Of a DNA stretch of 31,891 nucleotides, positions 23,290-31,863 are shown piece after piece; position 1 is the first letter of the stretch; each line of letters opens with the position of its first letter. A model generated the notes under the pieces. It had not been told where the DNA came from. It saw only the letters and a list, made by a program, of their open reading frames with translations, and made no database searches. The DNA is from Catenibacterium sp. co_0103. GTDB lineage: Bacteria > Bacillota_I > Bacilli_A > Erysipelotrichales > Coprobacillaceae. The DNA lies in NCBI RefSeq assembly GCF_004168205.1, contig NZ_RCYB01000019.1, forward strand, positions 1 through 31,891, read 5' to 3'. The position numbers and the translations under genes were made by a program.

Positions 23290-24102
23290 ATGCGTATGTT
23301 ACGTACAATTATATTAGATATTCTTATTTTCATTCTTGTGAATGTATTATGTTTCTCAATGCTTTGTCCAAGTATTATAAATAGTGCTATACAGAATGAT
23401 GAAATTACCCAGGAAATGACAAATAAGGTTATGACAGTTATTAACCAATACACATACCGTCTTCCTGACATAACTATAAAAAAGATACAAGCAGATATTA
23501 GTCAATCTCAATCTATGACCGCACTAACAAGTAAATATAGTCAGGCTATTATTAAACAGATGGCTACAGGTGAAGAAAATAAAGAAGATATGACACCTTA
23601 TATCAATAACCTTGCACAGGAATGTTTTGAGATTGTAGAGAAGGATACAGATATTACATTACCTAGTATATTAAAGACATCACTTACTAAATTGATTTCT
23701 TCTGGTTTAGTATCTCAGGGTATTGATCAGTATGTGGATGATTATATTAGTAAACAATCTCCTAAGAGATTAAAGATGATACAGATTTTCTATCAGTTAA
23801 CACTTGATTCTAATCGAATGATTATGGGTGTTATACTTATTGTATTATGTTTGATTCAGTTGATTGTAGATAAGTTATATGGATTAACTGCATTAGGTGT
23901 AACAGGTGTATTATCTGGACTAAATGTAAGCTATATTATGCCACTCGCAATTAGTGAAGGGGCTAGTTCTTATTTGAATCGTACAGTCATCTTTGATCCA
24001 TCAATACTTAGAACACCAGGAATGATGATATGTGGTATATCTGTTGTAGTAGTAATAATCGCACAACTAATCATGAGAAAAACAGCTAGAAAATTAATCT
24101 AG
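23290..24102 (+). CDS. Membrane protein of unknown function
   Basis: 270 residues from the ATG at 23290 (AAAGGAG upstream; the frame is open from a GTG at 23281). One N-terminal membrane segment (about 4-25), a soluble extracytoplasmic or cytoplasmic middle part of about 150 residues with many Gln, Thr and Asp, then three C-terminal membrane segments. No conserved motif seen. It diverges from the nitroreductase gene and ends in a terminator. Confidence 0.75.
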   Translation: MRMLRTIILDILIFILVNVLCFSMLCPSIINSAIQNDEITQEMTNKVMTVINQYTYRLPDITIKKIQADISQSQSMTALTSKYSQAIIKQMATGEENKEDMTPYINNLAQECFEIVEKDTDITLPSILKTSLTKLISSGLVSQGIDQYVDDYISKQSPKRLKMIQIFYQLTLDSNRMIMGVILIVLCLIQLIVDKLYGLTALGVTGVLSGLNVSYIMPLAISEGASSYLNRTVIFDPSILRTPGMMICGISVVVVIIAQLIMRKTARKLI

Positions 24103-24110
24103 CTGTTTTT
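24080..24110 (+). terminator. Terminator of the 23290 gene
   Basis: AACAGCTAGA/TCTAGCTGTT stem ending in TTTTT, overlapping the stop codon. Confidence 0.85.
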
Positions 24111-24320
24111 GACTAGAACAAATTACCCCCTAGTTGTATTATCTTTAAAAAGCATGGGAATAATATGGGATTCTTAAAGAAGAAAATAAAAGACTATTTC
24201 ATGCGTTCTTTCTTCAATTTCCGCATCAAACTCTTCTTTAGTAAGACGTACTCTAATTTATTGATTTTTCATGCATAAGACCTCTTTTTCTTGACTTCAT
24301 CGTGCAAAAAAAGACCTGCA
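24111..24320. other. Gap with a small degenerate coding trace
   Basis: I see no intact frame. On the minus strand near 24190-24270 there is a short trace IRVRLTKEEFDAEIEERTHE behind a stop. It may be what is left of a small DNA-binding or antitoxin-like gene, but I do not recognise it. Confidence 0.3.
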
Positions 24321-24851
24321 TTATGCAAGTCTTGTATCTATTCTCATACTGCTGTTAATAACTGAGGCTTTTTCGAAGAGGAGAAGCTTCTTTTTCTTTT
24401 CTACACCAGAAGCATAGCCTTTTAAGTTACCCTTAGAACCGATTACACGGTGTGAAGGGATGATTAACGCAATATGATTATGACCAATAGCACCACCAAC
24501 TGCCTGTGCTGACATTTCTTTCTTATTACCATATTTTGCGATAGCTTTCGCAATATCACCATAAGTGATTGTTTCACCATAGGGGATGTGCTGGATAATA
24601 GTCCAGATCATTCTCTGGAATGGTGTTCCCTGCATCTTAATAGGTGGACAGAAGTTAGGAACGATTCCATCAAAGTATAGATTTAACCAGGCAATTGTCT
24701 GATCAAAGACTGGTAAATCCCGTTCTACTGGTTCCTTTAAAATATCTGCATAATATTTATCATCTTCAAACCATAAACCAATTAGTGATTCACCATCACT
24801 TGCCATAGTAATGTTTCCAATAGGAGACTGGTATTTTTTAATATATTCCAT
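24321..24851 (-). CDS. Ogt-like methylated-DNA-cysteine methyltransferase homologue, Ser at the active-site Cys
   Basis: 176 residues with the complete Ogt/ATL fold: ASDGESLIGLWFEDDKYY (N-terminal domain), GTPFQRMIWTIIQHIPYGET followed by ITYGDIA (DNA-binding HTH with Arg finger region), and IALIIPSHRVIGSKGNLKGY. The family active site is PCHRV, where Cys accepts the alkyl group from O6-alkylguanine. Here the codon is TCA (Ser), so the acceptor is absent. ATL proteins lack the Cys too (Trp in place of it), yet bind alkylated bases and recruit repair. So this may be a DNA-binding ATL-like sensor or inactive. The reading frame is intact and its length is normal. Confidence 0.88.
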   Translation of the reverse strand: MEYIKKYQSPIGNITMASDGESLIGLWFEDDKYYADILKEPVERDLPVFDQTIAWLNLYFDGIVPNFCPPIKMQGTPFQRMIWTIIQHIPYGETITYGDIAKAIAKYGNKKEMSAQAVGGAIGHNHIALIIPSHRVIGSKGNLKGYASGVEKKKKLLLFEKASVINSSMRIDTRLA

Positions 24852-24880
24852 TATTTTTTACCTCCAAAAAATAAACAAAA

Positions 24881-24935
24881 AAAGCATTAGCGTACGCAAA
24901 AAAGAATTTCTTTTTATACGTATAGCTAATGCTTT
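24881..24935 (-). terminator. Long inverted repeat; probable terminator of the Tim44-like gene
   Basis: AAAGCATTAGC and GCTAATGCTTT are a perfect 11-bp pair around a partly self-complementary loop (TACG/CGTA, A-run/T-run). On the minus strand it is followed by a T run. It stands 70 bases after the Tim44-like stop and 30 bases before the Ogt-like start. Confidence 0.6.
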
Positions 24936-25004
24936 GTGAATGACATGCTATAAAATATTCCTTTGTTGGTTGTATTGTAACACAATTATTTCACAAGGTC
25001 AATC

Positions 25005-25691
25005 TTAGACTTCATCTTCCTGCCTGATTTCATCTAAATAAATCCTGTCTTCTTCTACTATAAAGTGCCAGTATTCAATAAAGATTCCTTTATTATCCTG
25101 AGTGACTTCATTACCTTTGATCATTCTATCTCTCATCTTACCTTCTATATAAGACCAGAAGTAGTCATCACCTACTTCTACAACCATTGTTTTAAGAAGT
25201 CTGATATCAGAAAGTTCATTACGTATACCTTCATACTCCCACCAGTTAAGTTTTGTTTTCCATTGTTCATACAGAGATGGAGAAAGGCATTGTTTAAGAA
25301 TATCCATATCTTTATCATTCCATGCATTCTGAATAGTGTAATAGTAATCGGCGACTACTTTGTTCATCTTCTTTTCATCAAAAGATGAGTTATTCTTTTC
25401 TGCTAGTCCTCTTTTCATATCCTTATGCATGGAGATAGCTTTATATCTACGACGATATTTTTTCATATATGAAAAACCATATGATATAAAAGAAAAAGTT
25501 ATTAAACTAGCAATACGTCTTTCGGGTGTATCAACATATCTTACAGGAGAAGAAGAATGATGGGATGGAGAACCACTGCCTCCTCCACCGCCTCCTGATC
25601 CTCCTCCCCCGCCGCCAGCTCTTGCGTAAACAGGGGAAATAGAAAAACATAATATACATACGATAAATAAACATCTAATTAATTTCTTCAT
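25005..25691 (-). CDS. Tim44-like domain secreted or membrane protein
   Basis: 228 residues. Signal peptide (KKLIRCLFIVCILCFSISPV), then a Gly/Ser-rich linker (GGGGGGSGGGGGG, residues 25-40), a short membrane segment (SLITFSFISYGFSYMKKYRR), and a C-terminal Tim44/SnoaL-like domain from about residue 105 (VVADYYYTIQNAWNDKDMD, LSPSLYEQWKTKLN, DYFWSYIEGKMRDRMIKG, FIEYWHFIVEEDRIYLDEI). This architecture occurs in Firmicutes with unknown role; Tim44 domains bind proteins or membranes. The linker of almost pure Gly is unusual in this AT-rich genome. Confidence 0.8.
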   Translation of the reverse strand: MKKLIRCLFIVCILCFSISPVYARAGGGGGGSGGGGGGSGSPSHHSSSPVRYVDTPERRIASLITFSFISYGFSYMKKYRRRYKAISMHKDMKRGLAEKNNSSFDEKKMNKVVADYYYTIQNAWNDKDMDILKQCLSPSLYEQWKTKLNWWEYEGIRNELSDIRLLKTMVVEVGDDYFWSYIEGKMRDRMIKGNEVTQDNKGIFIEYWHFIVEEDRIYLDEIRQEDEV

Positions 25692-25700
25692 AGATTCCTC

Positions 25701-25970
25701 CTAGGAAATAAAAAACAAAACTAATATCATGAATACCATGATACATACCAAAAAGCCTAAAATACATAGTAATAAGCCTAGCCACCAAATAAGCGTTCTT
25801 TCTTTTCTAGTAATAATAGAAAAGATAAATCCCACAAAAGAAAATACGGGGCCAAGCAGAATGATATCTGTATAAGAATAAGGAGCGTGATTGGAACTAT
25901 AAAAATAGATCAAAAATGCTGTGATAGATAAAAAACCACATATAAGTGGTATAGAGTTCATTTTTTTCAT
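25701..25970 (-). CDS. Small three-helix membrane protein
   Basis: 89 residues from ATG at 25970, with three membrane segments (about 8-26, 37-56, 65-86). No motif known. It ends 9 bases before the Tim44-like gene on the same strand, so the two form an operon. There is no ribosome binding site. An extended -10 ends 7 bases before the ATG, so its mRNA may be leaderless. Confidence 0.65.
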   Translation of the reverse strand: MKKMNSIPLICGFLSITAFLIYFYSSNHAPYSYTDIILLGPVFSFVGFIFSIITRKERTLIWWLGLLLCILGFLVCIMVFMILVLFFIS

Positions 25971-25976
25971 AGACAA

Positions 25977-25985
25977 AGTATAACA
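25977..25985 (-). promoter_or_regulatory. Extended -10 promoter of a leaderless transcript
   Basis: The minus strand reads TGTTATACT, with TATACT at 25977-25982. The start of transcription is expected seven bases after it, which is exactly the A of the ATG at 25970. Confidence 0.5.
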
Positions 25986-25989
25986 TAAA

Positions 25990-26021
25990 AAAAGAATGAT
26001 AAGAAATATATCTTATCACTC
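25990..26021 (-). terminator. Terminator of the amino-acid ABC operon
   Basis: GTGATAAGA/TCTTATCAT stem, followed on the minus strand by TTCTTTTTTTATG, 12 bases after the stop of the binding-protein gene. Confidence 0.8.
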
Positions 26022-26032
26022 TTTAATAAGTC

Positions 26033-26794
26033 TTATTCGTACTTAGCGACGATTTTATCGTATTCACCGTTCTTCTTTAGGTTAGCTAAACCTTTGTTGA
26101 ACTTCTTTAATAATTCTTTGTTTTCGCCTTTTAACACTGCAAAACCATAATATGCTGGACTTTCTTTACCACAAGGAATATCGAAGTTTAACTGACCTGT
26201 TTTAACCATATATTTTAATACTGGATAGTCTTCAAAACATGCAGCTGCTTCACCAGATTTAACTTTTTCAAACATGAATGTTGATTCTTCTACAACTTCT
26301 AGTTTGAATCCATATTTATCTTTAATAGACTGAGCATATTTTAATCCTGCAGTAGATGTTTTAGCAACTACAGTCTTACCTTTTAAATCAGCATAACCTT
26401 TAATACCTGAATTTTTTGCAACACCCATTGAAACACCTGTTTCATAGTACTGATCTGAGAAATCATATTTTTGTTTTCTTTCATCATTGATTGACATACC
26501 TGCAATAACACCATCAGCTTCACCTGATTCTAGTGCTGTACATGCAGCATCAAAACCTAATGAGTTAATCTTAATCTTGAATTTCTGATCCTTAGCAATA
26601 GCTCTGATTAAGTCCATATCGACACCAACTAATTTACCAGAATCATCTTCCATTTCGAATGGAGGATATGTTTTATCAGTCGCAATAATGTAAGTTTTTT
26701 CTTCGTTCTTACTACTAGAATTTCCTCCACATCCTACTAATGAAACTGCCATTAAACCTGCTAATACAATAGCACCGAACTTCTTCATTTTCAT
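26033..26794 (-). CDS. Polar amino-acid ABC transporter substrate-binding lipoprotein
   Basis: 253 residues. Lipobox LVGCGG (Cys22) after a signal peptide. SBP family 3 (bac_PBP) pattern: YIIATDKTYPPFEMEDDSGK, LVGVDMDLIRAIAK, ADGVIAGMSINDERKQKYDFS, and the aspartate-type contact. It delivers a polar amino acid, probably Gln, Glu or a related one, to the transporter encoded just upstream. Last of three genes (permease-ATPase-binding protein), 43 bases after the ATPase. Confidence 0.92.
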   Translation of the reverse strand: MKMKKFGAIVLAGLMAVSLVGCGGNSSSKNEEKTYIIATDKTYPPFEMEDDSGKLVGVDMDLIRAIAKDQKFKIKINSLGFDAACTALESGEADGVIAGMSINDERKQKYDFSDQYYETGVSMGVAKNSGIKGYADLKGKTVVAKTSTAGLKYAQSIKDKYGFKLEVVEESTFMFEKVKSGEAAACFEDYPVLKYMVKTGQLNFDIPCGKESPAYYGFAVLKGENKELLKKFNKGLANLKKNGEYDKIVAKYE

Positions 26795-26837
26795 AATCGT
26801 TTCCTCCCTTATATATCTACACTTATGTGTTGATACC

Positions 26838-27572
26838 TTATAATACTTTGTTTAAGAAATCTATTGTTCTTTGTTGCTGTGGATGATTGATGACATCATA
26901 TGGATTACCCTGTTCTACAATATATCCACCATCCATGAATATAACTTTAGTACCTACTTCTCTCGCAAAACCCATTTCATGAGTGACAACAACCATTGTC
27001 ATACCCTGACTTGCAAGATCTTTCATAACAGCTAATACTTCTCCAACCATTTCTGGATCGAGAGCACTTGTTGGTTCATCAAAAAGCATAATATCAGGCT
27101 TCATTGCGAGGGCCCTTGCAATAGCAACTCTTTGTTTCTGACCACCAGATAACTGTGCTGGATAGCTGTCTGCTTTATCCTTTAAACCAACTCTATCTAA
27201 TAACTGATAAGCTGTTTCTTCTGCTTCTGCACTTGTCATCTTCTTGAGTTCAACAGGTGCAAGCATAATGTTTTCTTTTACTGTCATATGTGGGAAAAGA
27301 TTGAAGTGCTGGAATACCATTCCAATGTTTTCTCTCTTCTTATTAATATCAAGTTTAGGATCTGTGATATCTTCTCCATCAACGATGACACTACCACTTG
27401 TAATATCTTCAAGACGGTTTAAACATCTTAAGAATGTTGATTTTCCTGATCCTGAAGGACCAATTAAACAGATAACTTCACCTTCATTAATATCTAAAGA
27501 AATATCTTTTAAAACCTCTAAAGAGCCAAAGTTCTTCTTTAGGTTTTTGACAGAGACTTTTTTATTTGCCAT
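26838..27572 (-). CDS. glnQ: Polar amino-acid ABC transporter ATPase
   Basis: 244 residues. Walker [14 protein letters not shown]-loop near [10 protein letters not shown], signature LSGGQKQR, Walker [15 protein letters not shown] and H-loop VVTHEMGFA are all in place. It overlaps the permease gene by 11 bases, a sign of one operon. GlnQ is a family name and the amino acid is not proven. Confidence 0.95.
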   Translation of the reverse strand: MANKKVSVKNLKKNFGSLEVLKDISLDINEGEVICLIGPSGSGKSTFLRCLNRLEDITSGSVIVDGEDITDPKLDINKKRENIGMVFQHFNLFPHMTVKENIMLAPVELKKMTSAEAEETAYQLLDRVGLKDKADSYPAQLSGGQKQRVAIARALAMKPDIMLFDEPTSALDPEMVGEVLAVMKDLASQGMTMVVVTHEMGFAREVGTKVIFMDGGYIVEQGNPYDVINHPQQQRTIDFLNKVL

Positions 27573-28260
27573 AAGATAACCTCTTTTCTACAACTTTTGA
27601 TACCTGTGCAAGTACTGTACAGATAAATAAATAATAACAAGCCATAAAACAATAAATGACCATCATATGAGCTGACTGCGTTGCGGCAATTGTTTTACCA
27701 ACGTTAGTCAATTCTGTTAGACCAATAACAGATAATAATGAAGTATCCTTAATAGAAATAATGAACTGGTTGATGATTGAAGGTAACATCGTTCTTAAAG
27801 CCTGTGGTAAGACAATCTTCTTCATTGTTTTACCATAAGTTAAGCCAAGAGATCTAGCTGCTTCAACCTGTCCTTTGTCTACTGCTTCAATACCACCTCT
27901 GACGATCTCTGCCATATAAGCACCGGCATTAAGTGATAGAGCAACAGTACCAGCAGTAAAAGTACCCCCAATATTTAACCATCTAAATCCTGTAGGTCTT
28001 AACATCTGTCCCAAGCCAAAATATATAATCAATATTTGTACAAGCATTGGTGTACCACGAATGATATAAATATAAAGGTTGGCGATTGCCTTTAATATCT
28101 TCATGATCACTGACTTACTTTTTGAAGTATTGACTAATCCAACAATGATTCCAATAATAGTCGCAGCTACTAATGATATAATTGATAATTCAATCGTAAT
28201 CACTATAGCCTGATTGAATCGACTGGCAAAAAAACCTAAATTTTCAAAAAATCCTTTCAC
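27562..28260 (-). CDS. glnP: Polar amino-acid ABC transporter permease
   Basis: 232 residues, about five membrane segments, with the HisM-type EAA loop ([20 protein letters not shown]) that docks to the ATPase. It starts with GTG at 28260, where GGGGG lies 6 bases upstream; the frame has no ATG nearby. First gene of the operon and driven by the promoter at 28289-28317. Confidence 0.93.
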   Translation of the reverse strand: MKGFFENLGFFASRFNQAIVITIELSIISLVAATIIGIIVGLVNTSKSKSVIMKILKAIANLYIYIIRGTPMLVQILIIYFGLGQMLRPTGFRWLNIGGTFTAGTVALSLNAGAYMAEIVRGGIEAVDKGQVEAARSLGLTYGKTMKKIVLPQALRTMLPSIINQFIISIKDTSLLSVIGLTELTNVGKTIAATQSAHMMVIYCFMACYYLFICTVLAQVSKVVEKRLSYGK

Positions 28261-28288
28261 ATGAATCCCCCTTTTCTTTTATGTTTAT

Positions 28289-28317
28289 AAATTACACCAA
28301 TTCTTAATATATGTCAA
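28289..28317 (-). promoter_or_regulatory. Promoter of the amino-acid ABC operon
   Basis: On the minus strand TTGACA (28312-28317), 17 bases, TAATTT (28289-28294). The -35 is perfect and the -10 is weak. The start is about 22 bases before the GTG. Confidence 0.65.
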
Positions 28318-28361
28318 AGATGTTTTATCACAATGAAAATATATTATTAAAATTGTATTAA

Positions 28362-28386
28362 AAAAGAAACAAAGTTGAACTTTGTT
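28362..28386 (-). terminator. Terminator of the MATE gene
   Basis: GAAACAAAGTT/AACTTTGTTTC stem with T run on the minus strand, overlapping the stop region. Confidence 0.8.
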
Positions 28387-28388
28387 TC

Positions 28389-29729
28389 CTAATTAGCGTC
28401 AAAATGATGCTTTTTAAAGTGTTTATAGTAAATAATAAAGAGTAGTGAGGTCGTAAACCAAGTGACTGGATAAGAGACAACAACACCTTTAATAGTTGGA
28501 TAGTGCGGTGAAATGAATGTGAGCCAGGCAATACGTAGTACACATATACCTAAGCATACTAATATCATTGGTTTAATTGATTCCCCACATCCTCTCATAG
28601 TACCTGAGAATATTTCAACACAACAATATAAGAAATAGAATGGCATTAAGAACAGCATCAAGCTATAGCATTCTTCAATAATATGGGGATCTGATGAGAA
28701 TAATCTTGTGATATAACTACCTGTTAAGCAGAGTATAGTACTGATTGAAATAGTCATAATGAAAGCCATAGCAAGGGCAGTTCTTGTACCCTTTTTGATA
28801 CGATCATGAAGATGAGCTCCATAGTTCTGTCCACTAAATGTTGTGATAGCTGCACCAATGGCCGCAATCATCATCCAGAACAGGGCATCTATTTTTACAT
28901 AAACTGACCATGAAGCAATTGTCTGTGTACCAAAAGCATTGATATGACTCTGTAAGACAATGTTTGAGATACTATACATTGTAGATTGGATACCAGCAGG
29001 CGCACCAATCATAATAATCTTCTTTAGTACAGGAAGATGAAATTTCATCTTTGATAATGTAAGCTTGTAGACTTCATTTGTACGCATTAATTGAATAGTA
29101 ACAAGTATGGCACAGACAAACTGGGCAATGACTGTTGCGATAGCTGCCCCAGCAATACCTTGATGGAAAATGACTACAAAGATAAAGTCAAATACAACAT
29201 TCACAATACTACATACAATTAAGTAATAGAGTGGTCTTTTACTGTCCCCTACTGCTCTTAAGATTCCTGCACCGATGTTGTAGATTGCCCCTGGAATCAT
29301 ACATAAGAAGTAAAGCTGCATATAGAGAGTGGCATCATTCAATATATCATGTGGTGTACCAATAGCATCTAAACACTGATATGAGAAGAATAAGCCAAAA
29401 AGCATCATGAGTATGCCACTGACAATTGCAAGACTATAAGAAGTATGCACTGCCTGATGAATTTTCTTATTGTTTTGTGCACCATAGTATTGGGCGATGA
29501 CTACGGAAGCACCTGTAGATAAGCCTACATAGAAGTTAACGATTAAACTCGTTAAGTTTCCTGTTGAACCGACTGCAGCAAGTGCGCTTGTGCCTACTGC
29601 TTGTCCAACAATGATTGTATCAACAGTGTTATATAACTGTTGAAAGAAACTTCCTATAAGAATAGGAAAAAAGAAAAAAAGCAACTGTTTCCAGATGACT
29701 CCCTTAGTGAAATCTTGTGTCTGATTCAT
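28389..29729 (-). CDS. MATE-family efflux transporter
   Basis: 446 residues with 12 membrane segments and the MATE pattern: KQLLFFFFPILIGSFFQQLY near the N terminus, TIIVGQAVGTSALAAVGST, GLSTGASVVIAQYYGAQN, and the second repeat ASWSVYVKIDALFWMMIAA and GAAITTFSGQNYGA. It exports cationic compounds, drugs or metabolites in exchange for Na+ or H+. I choose ATG at 29729 since GGGGGGAA is 4-5 bases upstream; the frame opens at 29765. It diverges from the RpiR gene, which may control it. Confidence 0.9.
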   Translation of the reverse strand: MNQTQDFTKGVIWKQLLFFFFPILIGSFFQQLYNTVDTIIVGQAVGTSALAAVGSTGNLTSLIVNFYVGLSTGASVVIAQYYGAQNNKKIHQAVHTSYSLAIVSGILMMLFGLFFSYQCLDAIGTPHDILNDATLYMQLYFLCMIPGAIYNIGAGILRAVGDSKRPLYYLIVCSIVNVVFDFIFVVIFHQGIAGAAIATVIAQFVCAILVTIQLMRTNEVYKLTLSKMKFHLPVLKKIIMIGAPAGIQSTMYSISNIVLQSHINAFGTQTIASWSVYVKIDALFWMMIAAIGAAITTFSGQNYGAHLHDRIKKGTRTALAMAFIMTISISTILCLTGSYITRLFSSDPHIIEECYSLMLFLMPFYFLYCCVEIFSGTMRGCGESIKPMILVCLGICVLRIAWLTFISPHYPTIKGVVVSYPVTWFTTSLLFIIYYKHFKKHHFDAN

Positions 29730-29846
29730 GTTATTCCCCCCTAAAAGATTAATACATGATATCATAGAAAAAGAATAAAAGATATGTTATCGTTTACTCT
29801 TTTAATCAAAGAAAATTCACTTAAAATAGAAAGAGAGGTGAAGCCC

Positions 29847-30635
29847 ATGATACTAGATATATCACAAGAAAATAAATATACAGAGACTGAAAAAGAAGTA
29901 ATTAATTATTTAATGAATCACTTAGATTTATTAGAAGAGTTGTCTATTAATGATTTAGCGAAAAAAACTTATACGTCTAATGCAACTATTATTAGATTAT
30001 GCCGTAAAGCAGGTTATAGTGGATATAAGGCTTTAAAGGTAGATTTAATTAAAGAAAGAGAAGCGAATAAGTATATTGTAGAGAGTGTGGATTATACGAC
30101 ACCTTTTCAATTTAATGAAACAACTGAAGAGATTATGAAGAATATGTTTTCTTTGTATCAGGAGAGTATTAAACAGGTGTATTCTAGTCTAGACATAAAT
30201 GTGCTCAAGTCTATGGCAGATGAGATTATTCATAAGAAACGTATCTTTTTGTTTAGTTATGGGGATACACAGACTACAGTGATTAATTTTACGAATAAGC
30301 TTGTAAAAGTAAATATATTCCCTACTCTTGCGACACAGTTTGGAGAAGAGAGACATATTTCTAAACGTATGAACAAGGATGATTATGCACTTATTATTAG
30401 TTATAGAGGGCAAGAAAGACTTCTAGAGTGTGTACAGACATTGAGCAAGAATCATGTGAGAATTGGACTTATTACTGCGAATAAGAAGAATTCATTAATG
30501 GCTTATTGTGATGATTTAATTATGATTCCTGATTGTGAGAAAGAGAATAGAATTAGTACATTCTATTCACAATTAGCTTTTCAGTATGTCTTAAGTAATC
30601 TTTATGCGATTATTTATCATCAGGTGAATGATTGA
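29847..30635 (+). CDS. MurR/RpiR-family transcriptional regulator
   Basis: 262 residues. N-terminal HTH (LSINDLAKKTYTSNATIIRL, CRKAGYSGYKALKVDL, the standard RpiR pattern). C-terminal SIS domain for a sugar phosphate (RIFLFSYGDTQTTVINFTNK, YALIISYRGQERLLECV, IGLITANKKNSLMAYCDD). ATG at 29847 has AGAGAGGTG upstream. Its divergent neighbour is the MATE gene and its downstream neighbours are UPF0303 and HAD. It could control either. A hairpin (30629-30651) without a T run covers its stop codon. Confidence 0.9.
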   Translation: MILDISQENKYTETEKEVINYLMNHLDLLEELSINDLAKKTYTSNATIIRLCRKAGYSGYKALKVDLIKEREANKYIVESVDYTTPFQFNETTEEIMKNMFSLYQESIKQVYSSLDINVLKSMADEIIHKKRIFLFSYGDTQTTVINFTNKLVKVNIFPTLATQFGEERHISKRMNKDDYALIISYRGQERLLECVQTLSKNHVRIGLITANKKNSLMAYCDDLIMIPDCEKENRISTFYSQLAFQYVLSNLYAIIYHQVND

Positions 30636-30651
30636 ACTTTTAGTTCAATCA
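30629..30651 (+). repeat. Inverted repeat at the end of the RpiR gene
   Basis: TGATTGAACT/AGTTCAATCA, a perfect 10-bp pair with a 3-base loop, with no T run. It could be a weak terminator or a regulator's operator before the next operon. Confidence 0.4.
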
Positions 30652-30697
30652 ATTCTATCAATAAGTAAGAATAAAAGAACGTTTGTTTCTATACATA

Positions 30698-30711
30698 TGT
30701 AAACCGTTTCA
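30698..30711 (+). promoter_or_regulatory. cre-like site before UPF0303/HAD operon
   Basis: TGTAAACCGTTTCA differs from cre (TGWAANCGNTNNCA) at one position. It lies 42 bases before the UPF0303 start, so CcpA control of this operon is possible. Confidence 0.4.
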
Positions 30712-30752
30712 TTGTAAGATAATTTATGATAGAAATGAATTAGGTGATGAAC

Positions 30753-31187
30753 ATGAATAAAGAAGATGTATTAAAGTTAGAGGAAGAATTAAATTTTGAT
30801 CATTTTGATGCAGAAGATGTGTATTGCATTGGGAATGAAATAGTAAAGAAAACAAGTAAACCAGTACGTATTAGAATCGTATTAGATGGAGATATTGTGT
30901 TCCAGTATTTGATGCCTGGAAAAAAGGGTGTGGAATGGTTAGATAGAAAGCAGAATGCAGTGGAAAGGTATCAACATAGCACTTATTATGTGTTTCTAGA
31001 TCAAGAAGAAAGACATGTATATGATGAGAATGATTCTACTATCGCGATATGTGGTGGAGGTTTTCCACTTTTTATAAAAGATGAGTTACGTGGGTGTGTG
31101 ATTGTATCAGGACTTGCCCATGATGAAGATCATCAATTGATTATAGATGTACTAGGAGGATATAAGAATGAAGGTATTTGCGACTGA
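30753..31187 (+). CDS. UPF0303/DUF336-type (GlcG-HbpS-like) protein
   Basis: 144 residues. Matches UPF0303 (heme-degrading-like, GlcG/HbpS family): VRIRIVLDGDIVFQYLMPGK, VEWLDRKQNAV, and CGGGFPLFIKDELRGCVIVS followed by GLAHDEDHQLIIDVL, the G-G-x-P-L...G-x-I-x-VSGL-x-D-x-H signature. Function of these proteins is unsettled. ATG at 30753 has TAGGTGAT upstream. Its end overlaps the HAD start by 20 bases, so they are coupled. Confidence 0.8.
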   Translation: MNKEDVLKLEEELNFDHFDAEDVYCIGNEIVKKTSKPVRIRIVLDGDIVFQYLMPGKKGVEWLDRKQNAVERYQHSTYYVFLDQEERHVYDENDSTIAICGGGFPLFIKDELRGCVIVSGLAHDEDHQLIIDVLGGYKNEGICD

Positions 31188-31863
31188 TTTAGATGGTACT
31201 TTAGTTCATAATAAAAAAGTAACAGAAACAGATAGAGAGGCCATTGCAGCTTTTCAAAAAGAGAATCTATTTGGTGTTTGTACAGGAAGACCACTGAGCT
31301 GTTTATATGATGTAGAGGGTATTCCTTTTGATTTCTATATTATGTGTACAGGTGCACTATTATTAGATAAGGATAAACATGTGATTGAGGAACACCTTTT
31401 AGATAAAGAACTTGTGAGGGATATATATAATCATTATAGAGACTACTCTAACATTATTGTACAAACAGAAAGTGAATCTCATTTCTATTTTACTGATTTT
31501 ATTGATTTTTCTACTTTTACTATGATTAAGGATTTTGAAGAAATCAAGGATTCAAAGTTCTATAGTATTTCTTTAGTGTTTGATACCAATGAAGAAGCAG
31601 CAACATTTGTATCAGATGTGCATGATAGATACCCTATGGTATCTGGTTATCAGAATACAAATGTAATTGATATTGTATCAAAGGGTATTTCTAAAGGTAC
31701 AGGTGTAAAGGCTATTAAGAAACATTTTAATGCGGATAAGATGCTTGGTATTGGTGATTCCTATAATGATTTACCTTTGTTTAAGGCAAGTGATTATAGT
31801 TTTACTTTCCATAGTTCTGCCACTCAAAATGTGATTAAATATACTCACATCGAGATAATGTAA
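31168..31863 (+). pseudogene. Cof-type HAD phosphatase gene, cut by IS607 copy 3
   Basis: HAD motif I is FATDLDGTLVH, motif II is GVCTGRP, motif III lies near SKGISKGTGVKAI, and motif IV is LGIGDSYNDLPLF. GGAGGATATAAGA is the ribosome binding site. The host sequence ends at about 31819 (HSSA). From there, the frame reads IS607 right-end bases for about 14 codons until a TAA at 31861-31863, so the last 40-odd residues are replaced. All four catalytic motifs survive, so partial activity is possible. Confidence 0.85.
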
